A stretch of DNA of 64,000 bases from Heloderma charlesbogerti (lineage: Eukaryota > Chordata > Lepidosauria > Squamata > Helodermatidae): assembly GCA_026122225.1 (NCBI GenBank), contig JANEZZ010001901.1, positions 62,001 through 126,000 on the forward strand. The letters run 5' to 3'. This document shows, piece after piece, positions 33,421-45,750 of this stretch. The position numbers were made by a program, and so were the translations under genes. A model generated the notes under the pieces. It ran no database searches and was not told the origin of the DNA. It worked only from the letters and a program-made list of their open reading frames with translations. Every line of letters starts with the position of its first letter. Positions within the stretch are counted from its first letter, which is position 1.

Positions 33421-36400
33421 GCTTCATCGAGGCGGGGATGGAGGGTGGGGGGACACTGGCTGTATGCAGGCCCCATTCAATCAGTGGCTGAAAATGCCAC
33501 CCTCTTCCCCCCCTTCTGCATGCTGGCAAGCCATTGTTCTTTTCTCAGTCCCCTGATCCTGTCTACATTCCTGATCAAGTCATCCCTCTGCAACAGTCCC
33601 TTTTAGTCAAGGCAGGCAACAAGCGGGTCTAAGTTTAGAGCTGGATGGAAATGGAGGGTGCAATTTAAAAGACATACAGAGCATGTTCTGGTGACCTCTC
33701 AATTTCTTAACCTTTGAAATAATCGCGACTTCCCATATGGGATTGTGGTGGCGGTCGTCACCCGGTTACAAGCAGTGCAGCGTGCATTCCGAGCACCTCA
33801 TGTTCAAAATGAAAATTCTGGGTGCGGGCGGCCCAGATTCTGCATGAAACAATGTGGGATTCTGCCGCACATATGAATTATTCCAATCGAGCATATTTGC
33901 ATCATTTCTGTTATTTTCATATAACTTTTGGTATTTTTGAAAAACACGGGAAAGGAGAAAAAGTGAAGCAGGGCACACAGTTGTCTGCTCCAGACAACTA
34001 AAAATCTGACTTAGCTTTTGAGATTTCAGCAGCATTGCCTACCCTACACACTTCCAAGTATATCTTGTCCAGAGCCATGAGGGCTAGAAAATTGTTCTTC
34101 TTAAAAATGAAACTTATTGCGGGCTGAAGTGAGGTTAAACCTAATAATGGCTGAAAAAGAGCTGAAGCCCTAGTCCAGATGTGTTGAACCTCTTTCAGCC
34201 CAAATACATTTTCCCCAGTCTGCATTTGGTATATTTTCTGTGACTATCCTATTGCAGAACGGTTTCATCTGCTGCTGTTATTTTAATGTTGATCATTATT
34301 TTTACTGTTATTTTAGAATTTGGAATTTTAGTGTGGTATTGTATCGATCTGTTGTAACCTGTCTTGGGATGGTAAACACCGTAAAAGGTAGGCTAGAAAT
34401 CCTGGAAACAAACGGAATGTTTTCTTTTCCTTTTGAAAAGTTTACACGAGTAAGGGTGTGCTAAAGTGGGTAAGCACTCACTTTTTAGTAAATGAAAAAG
34501 AATGCAACAAGCAAGGCCTTCAACAACATGTTGCAGTCTATCTTCACCTCCTAACAAGCCATGCATACCTAGTACATAAGGGCATATGCAACTCCATCTT
34601 ATATGTGCCTACTCACTCAAGTAAGTGGGTAAAGCTTGCAGCCTTTTTGTGTGTGTGTGTTTTGTTATATGACTATAAGTCTTAGTGCACAATCCTATAG
34701 ATTGCGCCCCCAGTGATTGGAAGCCCCCAAAGTCAGAGGCTTCCGATCAGACAATGCAGGGTGCGAGGAGTGGTGGAGGCAGTCTTTGCTTCCCCATCCT
34801 CCAGCCCTGCAGATTTGAGGGGGAGGGAAGGAGGCTGGAAGATGCTCAAGTTAACTCGTATCCTGGCCTCTCTGGTCTCCTCCCCTCCCTGCCCACCGGA
34901 ATGCCCCCTTTTCCCCCTCCCCGAGGTTGATTTTCCGACCCTGGAGGCCAGCCTGTGCGGTTCTTTCCACACCGGCTACTAGGGGTGGGACCTCCTCTTC
35001 TGAGGTTTGAGCGCTGTCTCCAGCCTCGAAGTGGGGACTCCAAAGAATTCTATGGCACCACAGACACTGTATAGGGAACACAGGATCGCTCCCTTAGTTG
35101 CTTATAACCACAGGTCATAGGACTGAACGTAGGTCAGAAACATAGATGCTACTGATGAAGAATCATCAGTATTTTTGAAACCCAGGGGGGTGGTAATGTG
35201 TCCTCCCTACCCTTGTTCAGGACAAAGCCATTGTACTTGTTACATTTGGTCCGAGTGGGGGGTAGAGAGACTGAGTGAGTGTCATGCTTGAAAGAATGTA
35301 GGGATTCTATTCCTGGTTCAAAAATGCAAAGACGGTTCCCCGAGTGACAACTGCCGTGGCATTTTGAGATGGGGGAGGGGTCTTCCCTTTTAGCGGGCAG
35401 CTGGTGAGAAAAACCAGGCTTGGGAGGGTCATTCTTGCACAAGGAGGAAAATAATAATATCTGGCAACCATTTGGAATGTTAAAGAGCTAGCACAAGGAC
35501 AAGGGGAGAAGGAAGACCAGAAGGCTGGTGCCAGTATTGTCTTCAATAGCCATAGAGTTACTGGCAGTGTACAGAACATAGCTGTATAGAGAGGTGGGGG
35601 TGGTATTGGAGGAGAGAGTGTTTCTTCTGGAAGCAAACTAAAAAGGCAATACAATGCACCCGCCTTCATTTTATATGTGTTTGCCATTAAAATGAACATG
35701 TATAAAGTCATCGAAACAAATGTAAAAAAGTAGGTGCATTTGCTTTCATTTGTTTTACAAATGTTTTACACGGGGACACTTTGTTTAATCTGCCTCACAC
35801 TTGGCCAGTTGGAGGCCTTGTGGGGCACTAGAAACCCCCTGAATGTCATGCAATTTGGATGGAAAACACCGAAGTTACAGGCAGCAGAAACTCAGGCTGG
35901 GTCTCCATTGACATCAATAGAAACATGAAAAGGGGGGGGGGGATGAAAATGAATTGGAAAAATGAAAACAAATGTAACCAAAATGAAGGAAAAATTAAAT
36001 GAATGTGGCTTTAAAGGTGAAAATGAAAAATGCAACATTATTTCCCTCACTGCCCATTCAAAATGGGTATTGTAGAGTCAACATTGGCTGTGGCTGCAAC
36101 TGTACATTCTTCAACCACCGCCTCTCCCCCCCGCCCCCCGGCCATCCCAGCATGGTCTCTGGTCAAGCCACTTTTGCAGGATGGCGATGTGGACACCTAT
36201 TAGATAGTAAGATCGTAGTAAATACGATTTTGTTATTTTTGCTTCCTAAAGCTAAAATCGCATATTTGCATTACAGGAAAACTCCCCCCAGATTGCAATA
36301 CGTCTCCAATTCCAATTAAATTACCATTTCCAATTATAAAAAAATATACATAGAACCATGGTAAAGAAAAAGAAAGGGGACGTATGCATGATATTCCACA

Positions 36401-37340
36401 ATTAACAGTGCAATTCTGTGCATGTCTACTCAGGCATAAGACCCATTGAGCTCAATGGGATTGACTCCCAAGTCAGTAGCTGTAGGATTGAAGCCTAACA
36501 GAGTAAACCTATGGTCCCTGGAAAGGCGTCCCAGTGACCCCAGGCTATGGCAGGTTCTCACCCCACTCCAAGGCTGTAGAAACAGCTGTGACCTGGGGGG
36601 GGGGGAATCAGAGCCTCTCCATTTTCACCCCTCCTCACCAAGAGGTAAGTCTGCTAGACAGGCGCAGAGGCCCATGTAGCTAAACAGCAGGAACGGGAGG
36701 TGAAAATGCCTCCAACATTCCTCCGCCCTGCCCGCCTGCCAGGGTGTAGAATAAATGGAGGGCTTTGATCTCGGTCGGAGCCCTCTGCCCACAGAGTCAC
36801 AGTCCCATAGGACTGTGCTTTAAGTCAAGTAAAAGTTTAAATATGGTCTGGTGATCCTGGCTCTCTGCACAGTAGCCGTTGCAGTAGCAAGCTGGCTAGT
36901 TCTTTAAAGCACCTTTAAATCATTCATTTAACGAATCTGCACTGATGCTAGGGTGCAAAATAACAACATGAAACGAAAATGCCTCCTGCCTTCGAGGAAA
37001 AATAGCGTGGCTGCTTTTGCAGATAAATCCCCTGAACGCATCACGAGCTCCCTTTTTGCTGATGCAGATATATTCACAAAAATAAAGGATGTGCATGTGT
37101 GTTTGCACATCTCTATTGGACAGTGCCTGTGACATCACCTGGAATGGGTCACACATGCTCCACCCTCCTGCCTGTAAAAGGCAGCTTTGGAATACTGAAG
37201 GGTGCATGCAAATGTGCTTATGGAGCCCTTCCAAACCAACAACAACGCAAAGCTACCCTCTGCCCCCTCCTGCCATTTTGAGAATGCCCTTTTATTTTCT
37301 AAAATCTGTTCTGTGCCTTTCTATCCTGCCATGGAGATAC
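33421..37340. other. Intron or intergenic DNA without supported genes
   Basis: Only a family B foldback (36,408-36,497), homopolymer runs (near 35,930 and 36,597) and weak ORFs on either strand are seen. ORFs at 34,685-35,043 and 35,149-35,711 overlap on opposite strands and have no family motif. Confidence 0.4.
36408..36497. repeat. Repeat family B foldback
   Basis: GTGCAATTCTGTGCATGTCTACTCAGGCATAAGACCCATTG mirrored by CAATGGGATTGACTCCCAAG...GTAGGATTGAAGCC. Confidence 0.7.
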
Positions 37341-37343
37341 AAT

Positions 37344-37407
<64 letters not shown>
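37344..37407. repeat. (GT)n(GA)n compound microsatellite
   Basis: About 18 TG units followed directly by about 13 GA units. Confidence 0.95.
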
Positions 37408-37411
<4 letters not shown>

Positions 37412-37884
37412 TATGGAGGGTTCTGTCTGCAGTTCTGTGTATACGCAGAAGTGAATGGGTGCTGGGCATGATCTAACATGCCTTCTGTTCATTGCAGAAT
37501 CGTGTGCTCGGGAGAACTGCTGGGTGGATTGTGCCCCCCTCCCCTAGTTCTGGTGGGGTAGAGAGAGGGTTTTAGTGCTATGAATACCAAGCCTTTTAAG
37601 GCAGGACTCTTCTAATCCCTGTGAAGTGCTTCCCCCCTCCCACGACAATGCCAGGAAAGGCGAGAAGACAGCAGAAGTGTGGGTCTCTGTTGCTTCCACT
37701 GTCTTTGCTGGGACACACGAGAGGGATCACTTCTTTGCCACATCGAAAGGGCAAGTGCGCATATCCCAGAGCACCGCCTGCACTGTTGCCAACCGTATGC
37801 TTTTAGCAAGGGCTGTTAATTTTACAGGGGAGTTGAAAGGTTACAGCCTTCCTGAAGTATTTAGGGCTTGATCTATATTTAAGG

Positions 37885-38214
37885 ATACGTGAAGCTGTCC
37901 ATTTCGGTTTCACTCCGTTTCTCATTTTTCCAGTCTTAAATGTTGAGAATTTTTCCAATCTTAACTTCAGCTCATCCTAAACAGTGAGCATTGCTTTGTT
38001 TAAAAAATGCTTGCATTAATATATGTGTGCATGTTATTTTCACTGATATACACATTTTTGCTAACATTTTTTGATTGGGGAACTCCATTGCAAAATTTCA
38101 AGAAGTGCAAATTTTGAGGGATAACTGAGTTTCGGTTCACATATGGGTTCAAATGTGAGAAATCTGGTAAGTTCACATTGAAAAGGGAACTTTGAAATTT
38201 TCTCCCCTATCCCT
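37885..38214 (+). mobile_element. hAT-like family A copy
   Basis: GTCCATTTCGGTTTCACTCC, TTCCAATCTTAACTTCAGC, TTTTTTGATTGGGGAACTCC and CGGTTCACATATGGGTTC occur in the family order, ending TTTTCTCCCCTATCCCTG. Confidence 0.65.
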
Positions 38215-38814
38215 GCCTGTATTTCCAACAGAAACAACCACAATCAATTTCCATTCGGTCTACCTGGGAGGCCAGGAGCCAAATAGCTACTTTAGACATG
38301 CCCAAGGGCAGATGTACTATGGGATGCTGGATTCATTTTCCCCTTTAAATTGCAGACCAGATCCCCTGCTCAGGTGAAATCATGGGCTGCTTTGGATAAG
38401 CAGTTTGGAGGAGACATCCGGGGCAGGGAGGGTTCTTGCTATTCAAGAAACACAAACCACAATGCCCCTTGGGTATCCAGAATTAGCTGCACAGTTATCT
38501 GGAATGATTCACCTGACTGGCAAGAAGAGGAAATTTTTAATTATGCCCCGAAAAAGACAGGTATCTGTGACACTGCCGTCTTTTTGTCCCAAATTTAATG
38601 TAACCTGAGCCCATCTCCTCTCATGTGATTACCACTGCTCTGCTTCTGGTCCCCCCACCCCGTCACCCAGCCTCACATGGCCCCAATTATTCCCCACATG
38701 TGATGGTAAACACAGGAGGGGGGAATGAGTGAACTGGACTCTTGAAATGCAATCTAAGGTGTTAGGAAGCTGTGGCCAAATATGCCAGTTTTGCTTTCTT
38801 CTGCTTTTGAATCT

Positions 38815-38860
38815 CAAGATCTTTCTTTCTCAAATATGAAGAATTTTGGGGATTTTCATA

Positions 38861-38942
<82 letters not shown>

Positions 38943-39165
38943 TGAAATTGAACTGAAATGAATTCTCATCTATCTGCACTAGCCAAATTCAATAGGTGCA
39001 GCTATTCCAAGCATTGGGGGGGGGGGACGACCATATGGTACCTGCCTGCCATTTAGCTGTTAAAGAGGAGGAGCCTCTCAGAAAAAAAAGAGGTGGCGAC
39101 TCTAAATCAGCACTAACTTGGTTGAATACACAGCGATGCAAATCCAGACTTTTAAGAGTTATCAT
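38815..39165 (+). repeat. Repeat family F copy containing (GT)n(AT)n
   Basis: CATCTATCTGCACTAGCCAAATTCAATAGGTGCAGC, GAGGAGCCTCTCAGAAAAAAAAGAGGTGGCGAC and AATCAGCACTAAC recur in order at 43,900-44,235 and, reversed, at 55,044-55,315. A long GT then AT microsatellite (38,866-38,941) has grown inside it. Confidence 0.65.
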
Positions 39166-39167
39166 AG

Positions 39168-39250
39168 CATCATAGAATCATAGAATAGTAGGGTTGGAAG
39201 GGGCCTACAAGGCCATCGACTCCAACCCTACTTTGAGTTAAGTACTCAAA
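39168..39250 (-). mobile_element. CR1-type LINE 3' tail
   Basis: CATAGCATCATAGAATCATAGAAT (the reversed ATTCTATG tail) then GGGTTGGAAGGGGCC and CCATCGACTCCAACCCTAC, the classic CR1 3' end. Confidence 0.8.
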
Positions 39251-39545
39251 GTACTCTGGCCCTAGATGGAAGAATCTGTGAATTTCAGTTTCCCCTACAT
39301 TATTTTTTTAAAAGTCTCCATTTCTTTTTTGTCCTGAATATGGAGAACTTTGCGACTTCTGGAAAATTCTTATCAAAACCAAACTGAAATGGAATTCTCA
39401 CCCATCGCTATGATGGCCTCACTTCTATACATCTCTGCTGCTTCTGACCACCAGGTGTTTAAGAGGCTAGCTGAGACTAGGTCAATTGTTTCATCTGGTC
39501 CAGTATTGCCTGCTGTGATTGGCAATCACTCTCCAGGGTCTCAGG

Positions 39546-39918
39546 TAGGAATGGACGAATCTGTCAATTTTGGTTTCTCTCATTTTCTCATTTTTCCATA
39601 CTTGACTTTGGTTCATCCCGAATTTGGAATTTTGCATCAAAATTCGTGTGCATTTCTCCAAATGCATGCATTATTGTACGCAATTTCACACAATACACAC
39701 TTTTTTGCAAGCAAATTTCCTAACGCAATGCATTTTTGAATGTTATTTTTACTAATATACACATCTTTGTATGCATTTCTGATTGGAGAAGTGCAAAACT
39801 TATAGAAGTGCATTTTTCGAAGGGTAATTGAGTTTTGTTTCAAGCACTGCTTCGAAAGTGCAAAATTAGGTAAGTTGGCATTAAAATGTGAACTGAACAA
39901 ATTTCTCCCCCACCCCTA
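39546..39918 (+). mobile_element. hAT-like family A copy with 8-bp target duplication
   Basis: The element runs from TAGGAATGGACG to CCCCCACCCCTA and is flanked by GTCTCAGG (39538-39545) and GTCTCAAG (39919-39926), an 8-bp duplication with one mismatch. The 373-bp length, short inverted ends (TAGG...CCTA) and lack of coding capacity fit a non-autonomous hAT element. Confidence 0.8.
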
Positions 39919-40235
39919 GTCTCAAGCAGAGAAGGGACTTTCACATCACCTGCTGCCCTCAGGTGATGATTTTTAGCCAGAGACTCCAGGGGTTGACCCT
40001 GGGACCTTCTGTATGCAAAGGAGATGGTTTACCATGGGGTTATGTTCCCTGTAATGTTGCAATGTACATGTACTTCTTTTTCCAAAGATCCTGAAAAGGG
40101 CAGGCTTTGAAATGTAGATAGCACAGAAGAGTCACATTAGCCACAAGCAGACAGTTTTAATTTGCTTGGAATTGCATCGCTGGCTTCTCTCACTTGCTTT
40201 TCATCCTCTTATCTGCCCCTCCACTGCCTTTTATT

Positions 40236-40968
40236 TAGGGCTGTTCACTGCTTCGGCCCGAGGCCTGAACCACGAGTCAAAGCGGGCTGCTTTGGGCCAC
40301 TTTGTGCCCCATCCGAGGCAAAGCACAAAGCGGCCTGGAGCGGGTTGGGGGCTCAGTGTGCTTCAGCCCCTGGCCCGGCCCCCTCCCGGCACCTCCAGGC
40401 CTTTACCTGAGCTGCCTTCTCCTCGCTGCCACCTTTGCTGCTGCGCCGCCGCCTGAGGCCTGGACGCTCCATGACTCTTCTTCCAGGGAGTAGCCATTTT
40501 TAAAATGGTGACTCCCTGGAGGAAGAGTCGCTGCGCATCTAGGCCTCAGGAGATGGCGGCACTGAGGGCAAAAGCGGGAGCAACCCGGAGCCGCCCGCCA
40601 CTGCCTGCTGCCATCTCCTGAGGCCTGGATGTGCGGCGACTCTTCTTCCAGGGAGTTGCCATTTAAAAAATGGTGACTCCCTGGAAGAAGAGTCGCCATG
40701 CGTCCAGGTTTCAGAAGGCAGCGGCGGAGGTGGGGGCAGCGAAGGCAGCACAACGGAGAAGACGGCAGAGGAGGAGGCGGCGGCGGCAGAGGAGGCGGTG
40801 GCCCAGGTAAGCAGGGGGAGCTGGGGGGGCAGAGGGAGGGGAACCCGCTTCAGGTTCGGGGCTGAGGCGGGTCAGGGCCCCCCCAGATCTGCCCAAGGCA
40901 GATTGGGCCCAAGTTGGAAGCCTCAAAGCAGCTTCCGAGTCGGATCGGGGGGTCCCTGCACAGCCCTA
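40236..40968 (+). mobile_element. GC-rich hAT-like foldback (family E), 8-bp target duplication
   Basis: TAGGGCTGT...ACAGCCCTA ends, flanked on both sides by CTTTTATT (40228-40235 and 40969-40976), a perfect 8-bp duplication. The interior is GC-rich with inverted blocks such as CTCTTCTTCCAGGGAGT and ACTCCCTGGAAGAAGAG. Overlapping ORFs and a CpG-island look arise from the element, not from a gene. Confidence 0.88.
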
Positions 40969-41277
40969 CTTTTATTTATAGTGTGGAAAGGAGAGGGCAG
41001 AAAAAACATCTGAGAAAAGCTGCTGCTGTCTATCTCTTGGTTCAGTCAGCATGAATATAAAGGTACAGGGGAATTTCTAGGTTGCAGTGTGGTGACCTTT
41101 CTTAATGGGTCATTTTTTATTATTTATTTACAGCATTTATATACTGCTCCACACCTAAACAGATTCAGGGCCAGTAGCCTGAGTATTAGGGCTTGCTGCT
41201 GCCAGATCTGAGTTCAAAGTAGCCCTGCTATCTTCTGCCCTGAAAGACGGCCTAGAAATATTATAAATACATACATC

Positions 41278-41324
41278 AACCAACCAACCAACCAACCAAC
41301 CAACCAACCAACCAACCAACCAAC
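41278..41324. repeat. (CAAC)n microsatellite
   Basis: Eleven or more perfect CAAC units. Confidence 0.95.
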
Positions 41325-41721
41325 CCTGTCTTTGTTTCTTTGAGAGCAGCCTCATTCTCAGGAATTTAGCAGGTGAAACATTTCCTGACATGGAGAAAAA
41401 GTGGTAAGTCCACATTTCTGTGAGTCAGGCTGCTGTTAAAGGTCGCAGGAGCGAGGCCAGTAAAAAGGTGACAAGCTTTTTAGCTCCTACCTCTTTCATT
41501 TTCGAAACCACTTCAGTTTAAAAACACACACCACGAAACCAAGACTAAAACTAAAAATAAAAACTGGAAACAGAAGATCCTTGTCACAAGTAGGTCCAGT
41601 GTTTCAAATAGCTTCTACTATCACTGCCTCTAATAACAAATTCAGTGCTCCTGTGCCAACAGGACTGGAGCCAAAATGGAGCCAAAATGATACCACTGAC
41701 AAGTAAGAGGGAGGTATTAGC

Positions 41722-42114
41722 TAGGGATGTTGCAGACATCCGACTGGGTCTGGGAATCCGTCGGGCCCTCCTGCCTGCAACCCCCGGACTGTGCCCGCTG
41801 AGCTCCTGTCCTCACTCATGCCTGCTTTCACCCTCCCAGACTCACCGCAACCTGTCCGTGAGCGCCCGCCATTTTTTGTTTTTTTTTACGGAAAAAAGGG
41901 AGCTTAAAATGCGCAAATTAAATATGTGCATTTTAAGCTCCCTTCTCCATAAAAAAGGCAGCAAAATGGCAGGCGCTCACCGGATGGGCCTAGGGTGAGT
42001 GCAGGCAACTTGTCAAGCTTGTGGGGGCTCGAGCGCGGGTCCGGGGGGGGGGGCGGGAGGGCGCTTCAGCAGGCACCCAGAGAACCCAAGCTAGGGTGGG
42101 TTCACACATCCCTA
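41722..42114 (+). mobile_element. hAT-like foldback (family E)
   Basis: TAGGGATGT...ACATCCCTA ends. The flanks GTATTAGC and GTGTCAAC agree at five of eight positions, a probable decayed duplication. The core is a long hairpin: GGAGCTTAAAATGCGCAAATT is mirrored by AATATGTGCATTTTAAGCTCC. Confidence 0.75.
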
Positions 42115-42894
42115 GTGTCAACATGTTTGCAGAAGTACAACTCCCCCTCCTTTTAAGAAGTGAAAGGGGACAACCTCCCCTAAAACAGCGCAATAAGGAC
42201 TGAGCATGCTCAGTAGCCATGCAGTGTTGACTGTCTGTTGTGGGGAGGAAACCTAAGGGGAGGATGGAGTGCATGCTTAGGGGCTAGAACCTTGACCACG
42301 AGCTCTCCTGTTAGAAGGTGAGGCTACACAGCAACATTTTGTCGCAGTTCTCACTCGTAATAACGTTTGCAGCGAGGGAAACTCAGATATATACTCGGCT
42401 AACTCGGCAGTCTTAAGCACAATTACACTCCACACACTGGGACTTCCTTCAGAGTAGCCATGCATAAGATTGCTCACCTTGGTCTGGGCTGCCATATGTA
42501 AAAGAGCCTGAGGGCTGAATTCACTTTCAGAGTGAAAGTGAATTCTCTGAATTCAATTCAGAGGAACTGGGTGGGGGGGTATTCCTGTGGTGGGTGGGGC
42601 CAATGGCAAAATGGGTGGGGCCCAAACAGCCAAAAATCCCAGCATATTTTAGCTTAAAGCTCTTAAGGCACGTAACTAAGCTTTAGGAGGGGCATTTCAA
42701 TCTTTTAGGATGCTGGGGAGGGGCAGGCAAAAGCTGAGAAACCATGAGACCTCTATTGCCAGGGATAATGGGTGGGGCCGAAGGAAGGGGGCATAGCCAT
42801 CTGGGGACCCCCATGGGGGGCCAACTGGGACCCCAGGCTGGCTGGATTTAGCCTGAGCTCCAACACTCTTGCAACTCTTACAAATTCCTAGAGG

Positions 42895-43123
42895 AGAAGG
42901 CTATCAGTGGCTATTAGTCGTGATGGCTATGTGCTACCTCCAGAACCAGAGGCAGTGAGCCTATGTGCACCAGCTGTTGGGGAACATGGGTGGGAGGGTG
43001 CTGTTGCATATGTGTCCTGCTTGTGGGTTCCCGGTTGACAACTGGTTGGTCACTGCATGAACAGAATGCTGGACTAGATGGACCCTTGGTCTGATCCAGC
43101 AGGGCTCTTCTTATGTTCTTAAT
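42895..43123 (+). repeat. Retroposon family H (GATCCAGCAGGGCTCTTCTTATGTTC end)
   Basis: GGCTATTAGTCGTGATGGCTATGTG, CCAGAGGCAGTGAGCC and GGACTAGATGGACCCTTGGTCTGATCCAGCAGGG end in a TTCTTATGTTCTTA tail. Related pieces lie near 5,085 and, reversed, near 62,065. Confidence 0.7.
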
Positions 43124-43459
43124 AGAGAATGGGACTCCTGTACCTTCAGGAGCTGTGCAGAAAAAGGAATTTTAGCAGTACAGCTTTGCCACAGCAGTGT
43201 GACATGATAGGCTGCACCTGCCCAAATCCTCTGTTGTTCAGAAAAGTCCAGGATCTCTCCCCACCCTCCATTTGGGCATCATCAGCTCGATGGAAACTAT
43301 GGGTGCATTGTTTTAATCAGCACAGCTCTACAGAATTCTAGAGAGAAAATGTCACAGTATAACTTTTTCCTCTTATTATTTAACATTTATTTGAAGCCAC
43401 ATGTTATGTGTTGCAGAGAACAACAGTGTGATGCTCAAAGGGTATATAGTCTCCACAGG

Positions 43460-43488
43460 TTCCTCCCTCCCTCCCTCCCTCCCTCCAG
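43460..43488. repeat. (TCCC)n microsatellite
   Basis: About seven CCTC units. Confidence 0.9.
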
Positions 43489-43899
43489 TTGCAACCATTC
43501 TCTCTAAAGTTTGAAATTCTAGGCCTGACCCACAGCTGTGGAGCATCTTCTACCAACATAACTTCAGATAGGTCCAGCCTAGGACAGCACTTGCTACGGT
43601 TACCAAACTAAACTTTCAAAACCAAGGTGAGCTAGGTTTGTCAAAAATATCCTGACTATTTTTCTTATGCTGTTTGAACTATGTTTGTGTTCTCTTCCAC
43701 CACTACTCCTTGGGATAAATTAATCAGCAGCCAGAAAAGATCCTGTATATAGAATGGCAACTAGAGATAACACTCTGAAATGGGAAAAACTTATGTGCGG
43801 ACAATTTGTATCCCCAAACCCTCCATTTTCAAGGCAGAAACTCAACATTTCCAGTTTCTGTTTCATTGTTAGATTATGAAAGAGGTTCTCAATGTGTAG

Positions 43900-44235
43900 A
43901 GAGTAAGGATGGATGAATCTCTCAGTTTCATTCTCAAGTTTTTTTGTGTTCCGAATATGATGAAATTTGTGAATTCTGGTAAGTTCTTATTAAAAATAAA
44001 CTGAAACAAAATTCTCACCCATCTGCACTGGCCAAATTCAATACATGTAACTAATTCCATCATGGAGAGGACCATATTGTGCCTCCCTGCCATGCACCTG
44101 TTAACGTTGAGGAGCCTGTCAGAATAAAGAAGTGGCAGCCGTAGTTCAGCACTAATACACAGGGATGCAGACCCAGACTCTGACAAGCTAAGCACTCAAA
44201 GTCCCAGGCTTGGATGGATGTATCTGACCTGTCCA
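43900..44235 (+). repeat. Repeat family F copy
   Basis: GTAAGGATGGATGAATCTCTC start, CTGCACTGGCCAAATTCAATAC, GAGGAGCCTGTCAGAATAAAGAAGTGGC and CAGCACTAATACACAGGGATGC. A family A-like piece follows to about 44,370. Confidence 0.6.
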
Positions 44236-44522
44236 TTTCGATTTCTCCCACATCACATTTTTAAAATCCTGGGTTCTTTCCATCTCAAATATGGAGAAAT
44301 GTGTGAATTTAGATACATTCTGATAAAAAATGAACTGAAACAAAATTCTCACCATAGTGGAGAGCGCATTACTCCTCTTTCTGTGGATGCATATAGAAGG
44401 TGAAAAGTTGAGGGCACTGTTGAAAAACGCAATTCTGTCTTCTCTCTCTGTAAGACCAACTATTTGTACAAAGACCACTTGCATAGTCATTTGAAATGGG
44501 AGGGAATGGAGAGGTGTCTTAG

Positions 44523-44603
44523 GCTGCAATCCATGCTGGCTGGGGAATGCTGGGAGTTATAGGACTTTCCTTGGTCTAAAGATGCATAGGATTGCGCCCT
44601 TAC
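44523..44603. repeat. Repeat family B fragment
   Basis: GGCTGCAATCCATGCTGGCTGGGG then GGTCTAAAGATGCATAGGATTGCGCCC. Confidence 0.6.
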
Positions 44604-44632
44604 TATGTTTTGCTAGGTACTCCGGTATGGAA

Positions 44633-44634
<2 letters not shown>

Positions 44635-44662
<28 letters not shown>
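44635..44662. repeat. (GT)n microsatellite
   Basis: About 13 TG units. Confidence 0.9.
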
Positions 44663-44664
<2 letters not shown>

Positions 44665-45321
44665 ACATGCTTCAGAGGAAAGCTTCTCAAATTCTGAAAA
44701 TATCATACGGATATAAGGTAGTGGTACCATCTAGCTTAATACTAACAGTGGCATCAGATCTTCAAGGTCCCAGCAAAGTCACAGTGGGAGTGCAGGGGTG
44801 GGGGCCTGGTCAAAATGTCTGACAAATGTTGGGTTCATCCAATTTTCAGCGGCTTTGCAAGTGGACACTTGTGTCCAAGTCCTGAGTTTGAACTCATCCC
44901 TTGCGATCTGGGATATATCATGTTATGTCAAAGTCAAGACACTTTAAAAAATAAAATGTGGGTGTAAGCACTGGGCTGCAACCTGGACATGACTTTAAAT
45001 CATTCATAAAATCAAAGGAGCACACGCCAGTCTACTAAAAATAATAACACAATAATCCAGTGTAAGTTTCAGCTCAGCAGTGAAAAACTAGGTGCATTAA
45101 GCTGGCTTTGCTCAATGAGATATTTAGCAATCTGCAGCTCCTACTGGGGATTTGAGCTGGATGAGAGAGTGTCTCATTCCACCTTGGGAGGGAGTTTGCC
45201 TTTAAAGGCAGCCTAGAAATATTTCAAGTACATAAATAATAAATTCAGTATCGACAGCTCTTTGATGGAACTCAGCTCCAAACTCCCCTCCCCATTAGCA
45301 GCACCCCAAGCAATGACTTAC

Positions 45322-45456
45322 AGAAAGTTCCCAGCAATCCGAAATGGCGTTTTCTTAGTAACAAGTCCTTGGGTGGTGTCTCAGGAAGCCCCAGTTCTTA
45401 GAGTATTCTATGGAGGAGACCTGCTCCACTCTACTCCTTGATCCTGGCTCTGTGTC
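45322..45456 (-). other. Candidate non-coding leader exon of XIRP1
   Basis: On the minus strand the segment ends at a consensus donor, AACTTTCT|GTAAGT (exon end 45322). It lies just downstream of a MEF2/E-box/TATA-like cluster, so a start near 45,455 is plausible. It contains no ORF continuing to the donor, which suits a 5' untranslated exon splicing to the acceptor at 20580-20579 next to the XIRP1 ATG. The start position is inferred. Confidence 0.4.
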
Positions 45457-45459
45457 TCT

Positions 45460-45750
45460 CGCTGGCCCCTCACAGCTGATTATATCTGGGGCTCCTGAGC
45501 TATGTTGGGAAGATGAAAAGGATGGTCTATTTTTAGGGGGCAGGCAAGTTGCTATTCCATCAGGCTGAGTCAATCATGACTTCTTGTAACCTTGATAGGG
45601 AGGAGAGAAGGAATGACTGAGATTGGGAAGGAGTTCGCAATGCCAAGAGAGCTTGCTCAGTCAGTGAATCTCTCTCTGTAGGCCCATACGGGAAGGGGCT
45701 ACATTTCTGAGAAGCAGGTCAGGGATTGGGAATGCTTTCCTGAGTCATAC
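45460..45750 (-). promoter_or_regulatory. Candidate muscle promoter or enhancer cluster
   Basis: On the minus strand the segment holds a perfect MEF2 site CTAAAAATAG (45536-45527), a CAGCTG E-box (45478-45473) and a TATA-like GATATAATC (45486-45478). It also has MCAT cores CATTCCT (45615-45609) and CATTCC (45734-45729), and two AP-1 sites TGACTCA (45572-45566, 45747-45741). Such co-occurrence is typical of striated-muscle promoters, and XIRP1 is a known MEF2-dependent heart and muscle gene. The short sites can occur by chance; their density together with the following donor is the argument. Confidence 0.45.

Noticed and set aside
35149..35711. Two overlapping minus-strand ORFs
   Set aside because: No domain, no splice context and mutually exclusive frames.
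40162..41013. GC-rich overlapping ORFs and CpG-island look at 40.2-41.0 kb
   Set aside because: The interval is a 733-bp foldback element with a perfect 8-bp duplication; the ORFs are by-products.
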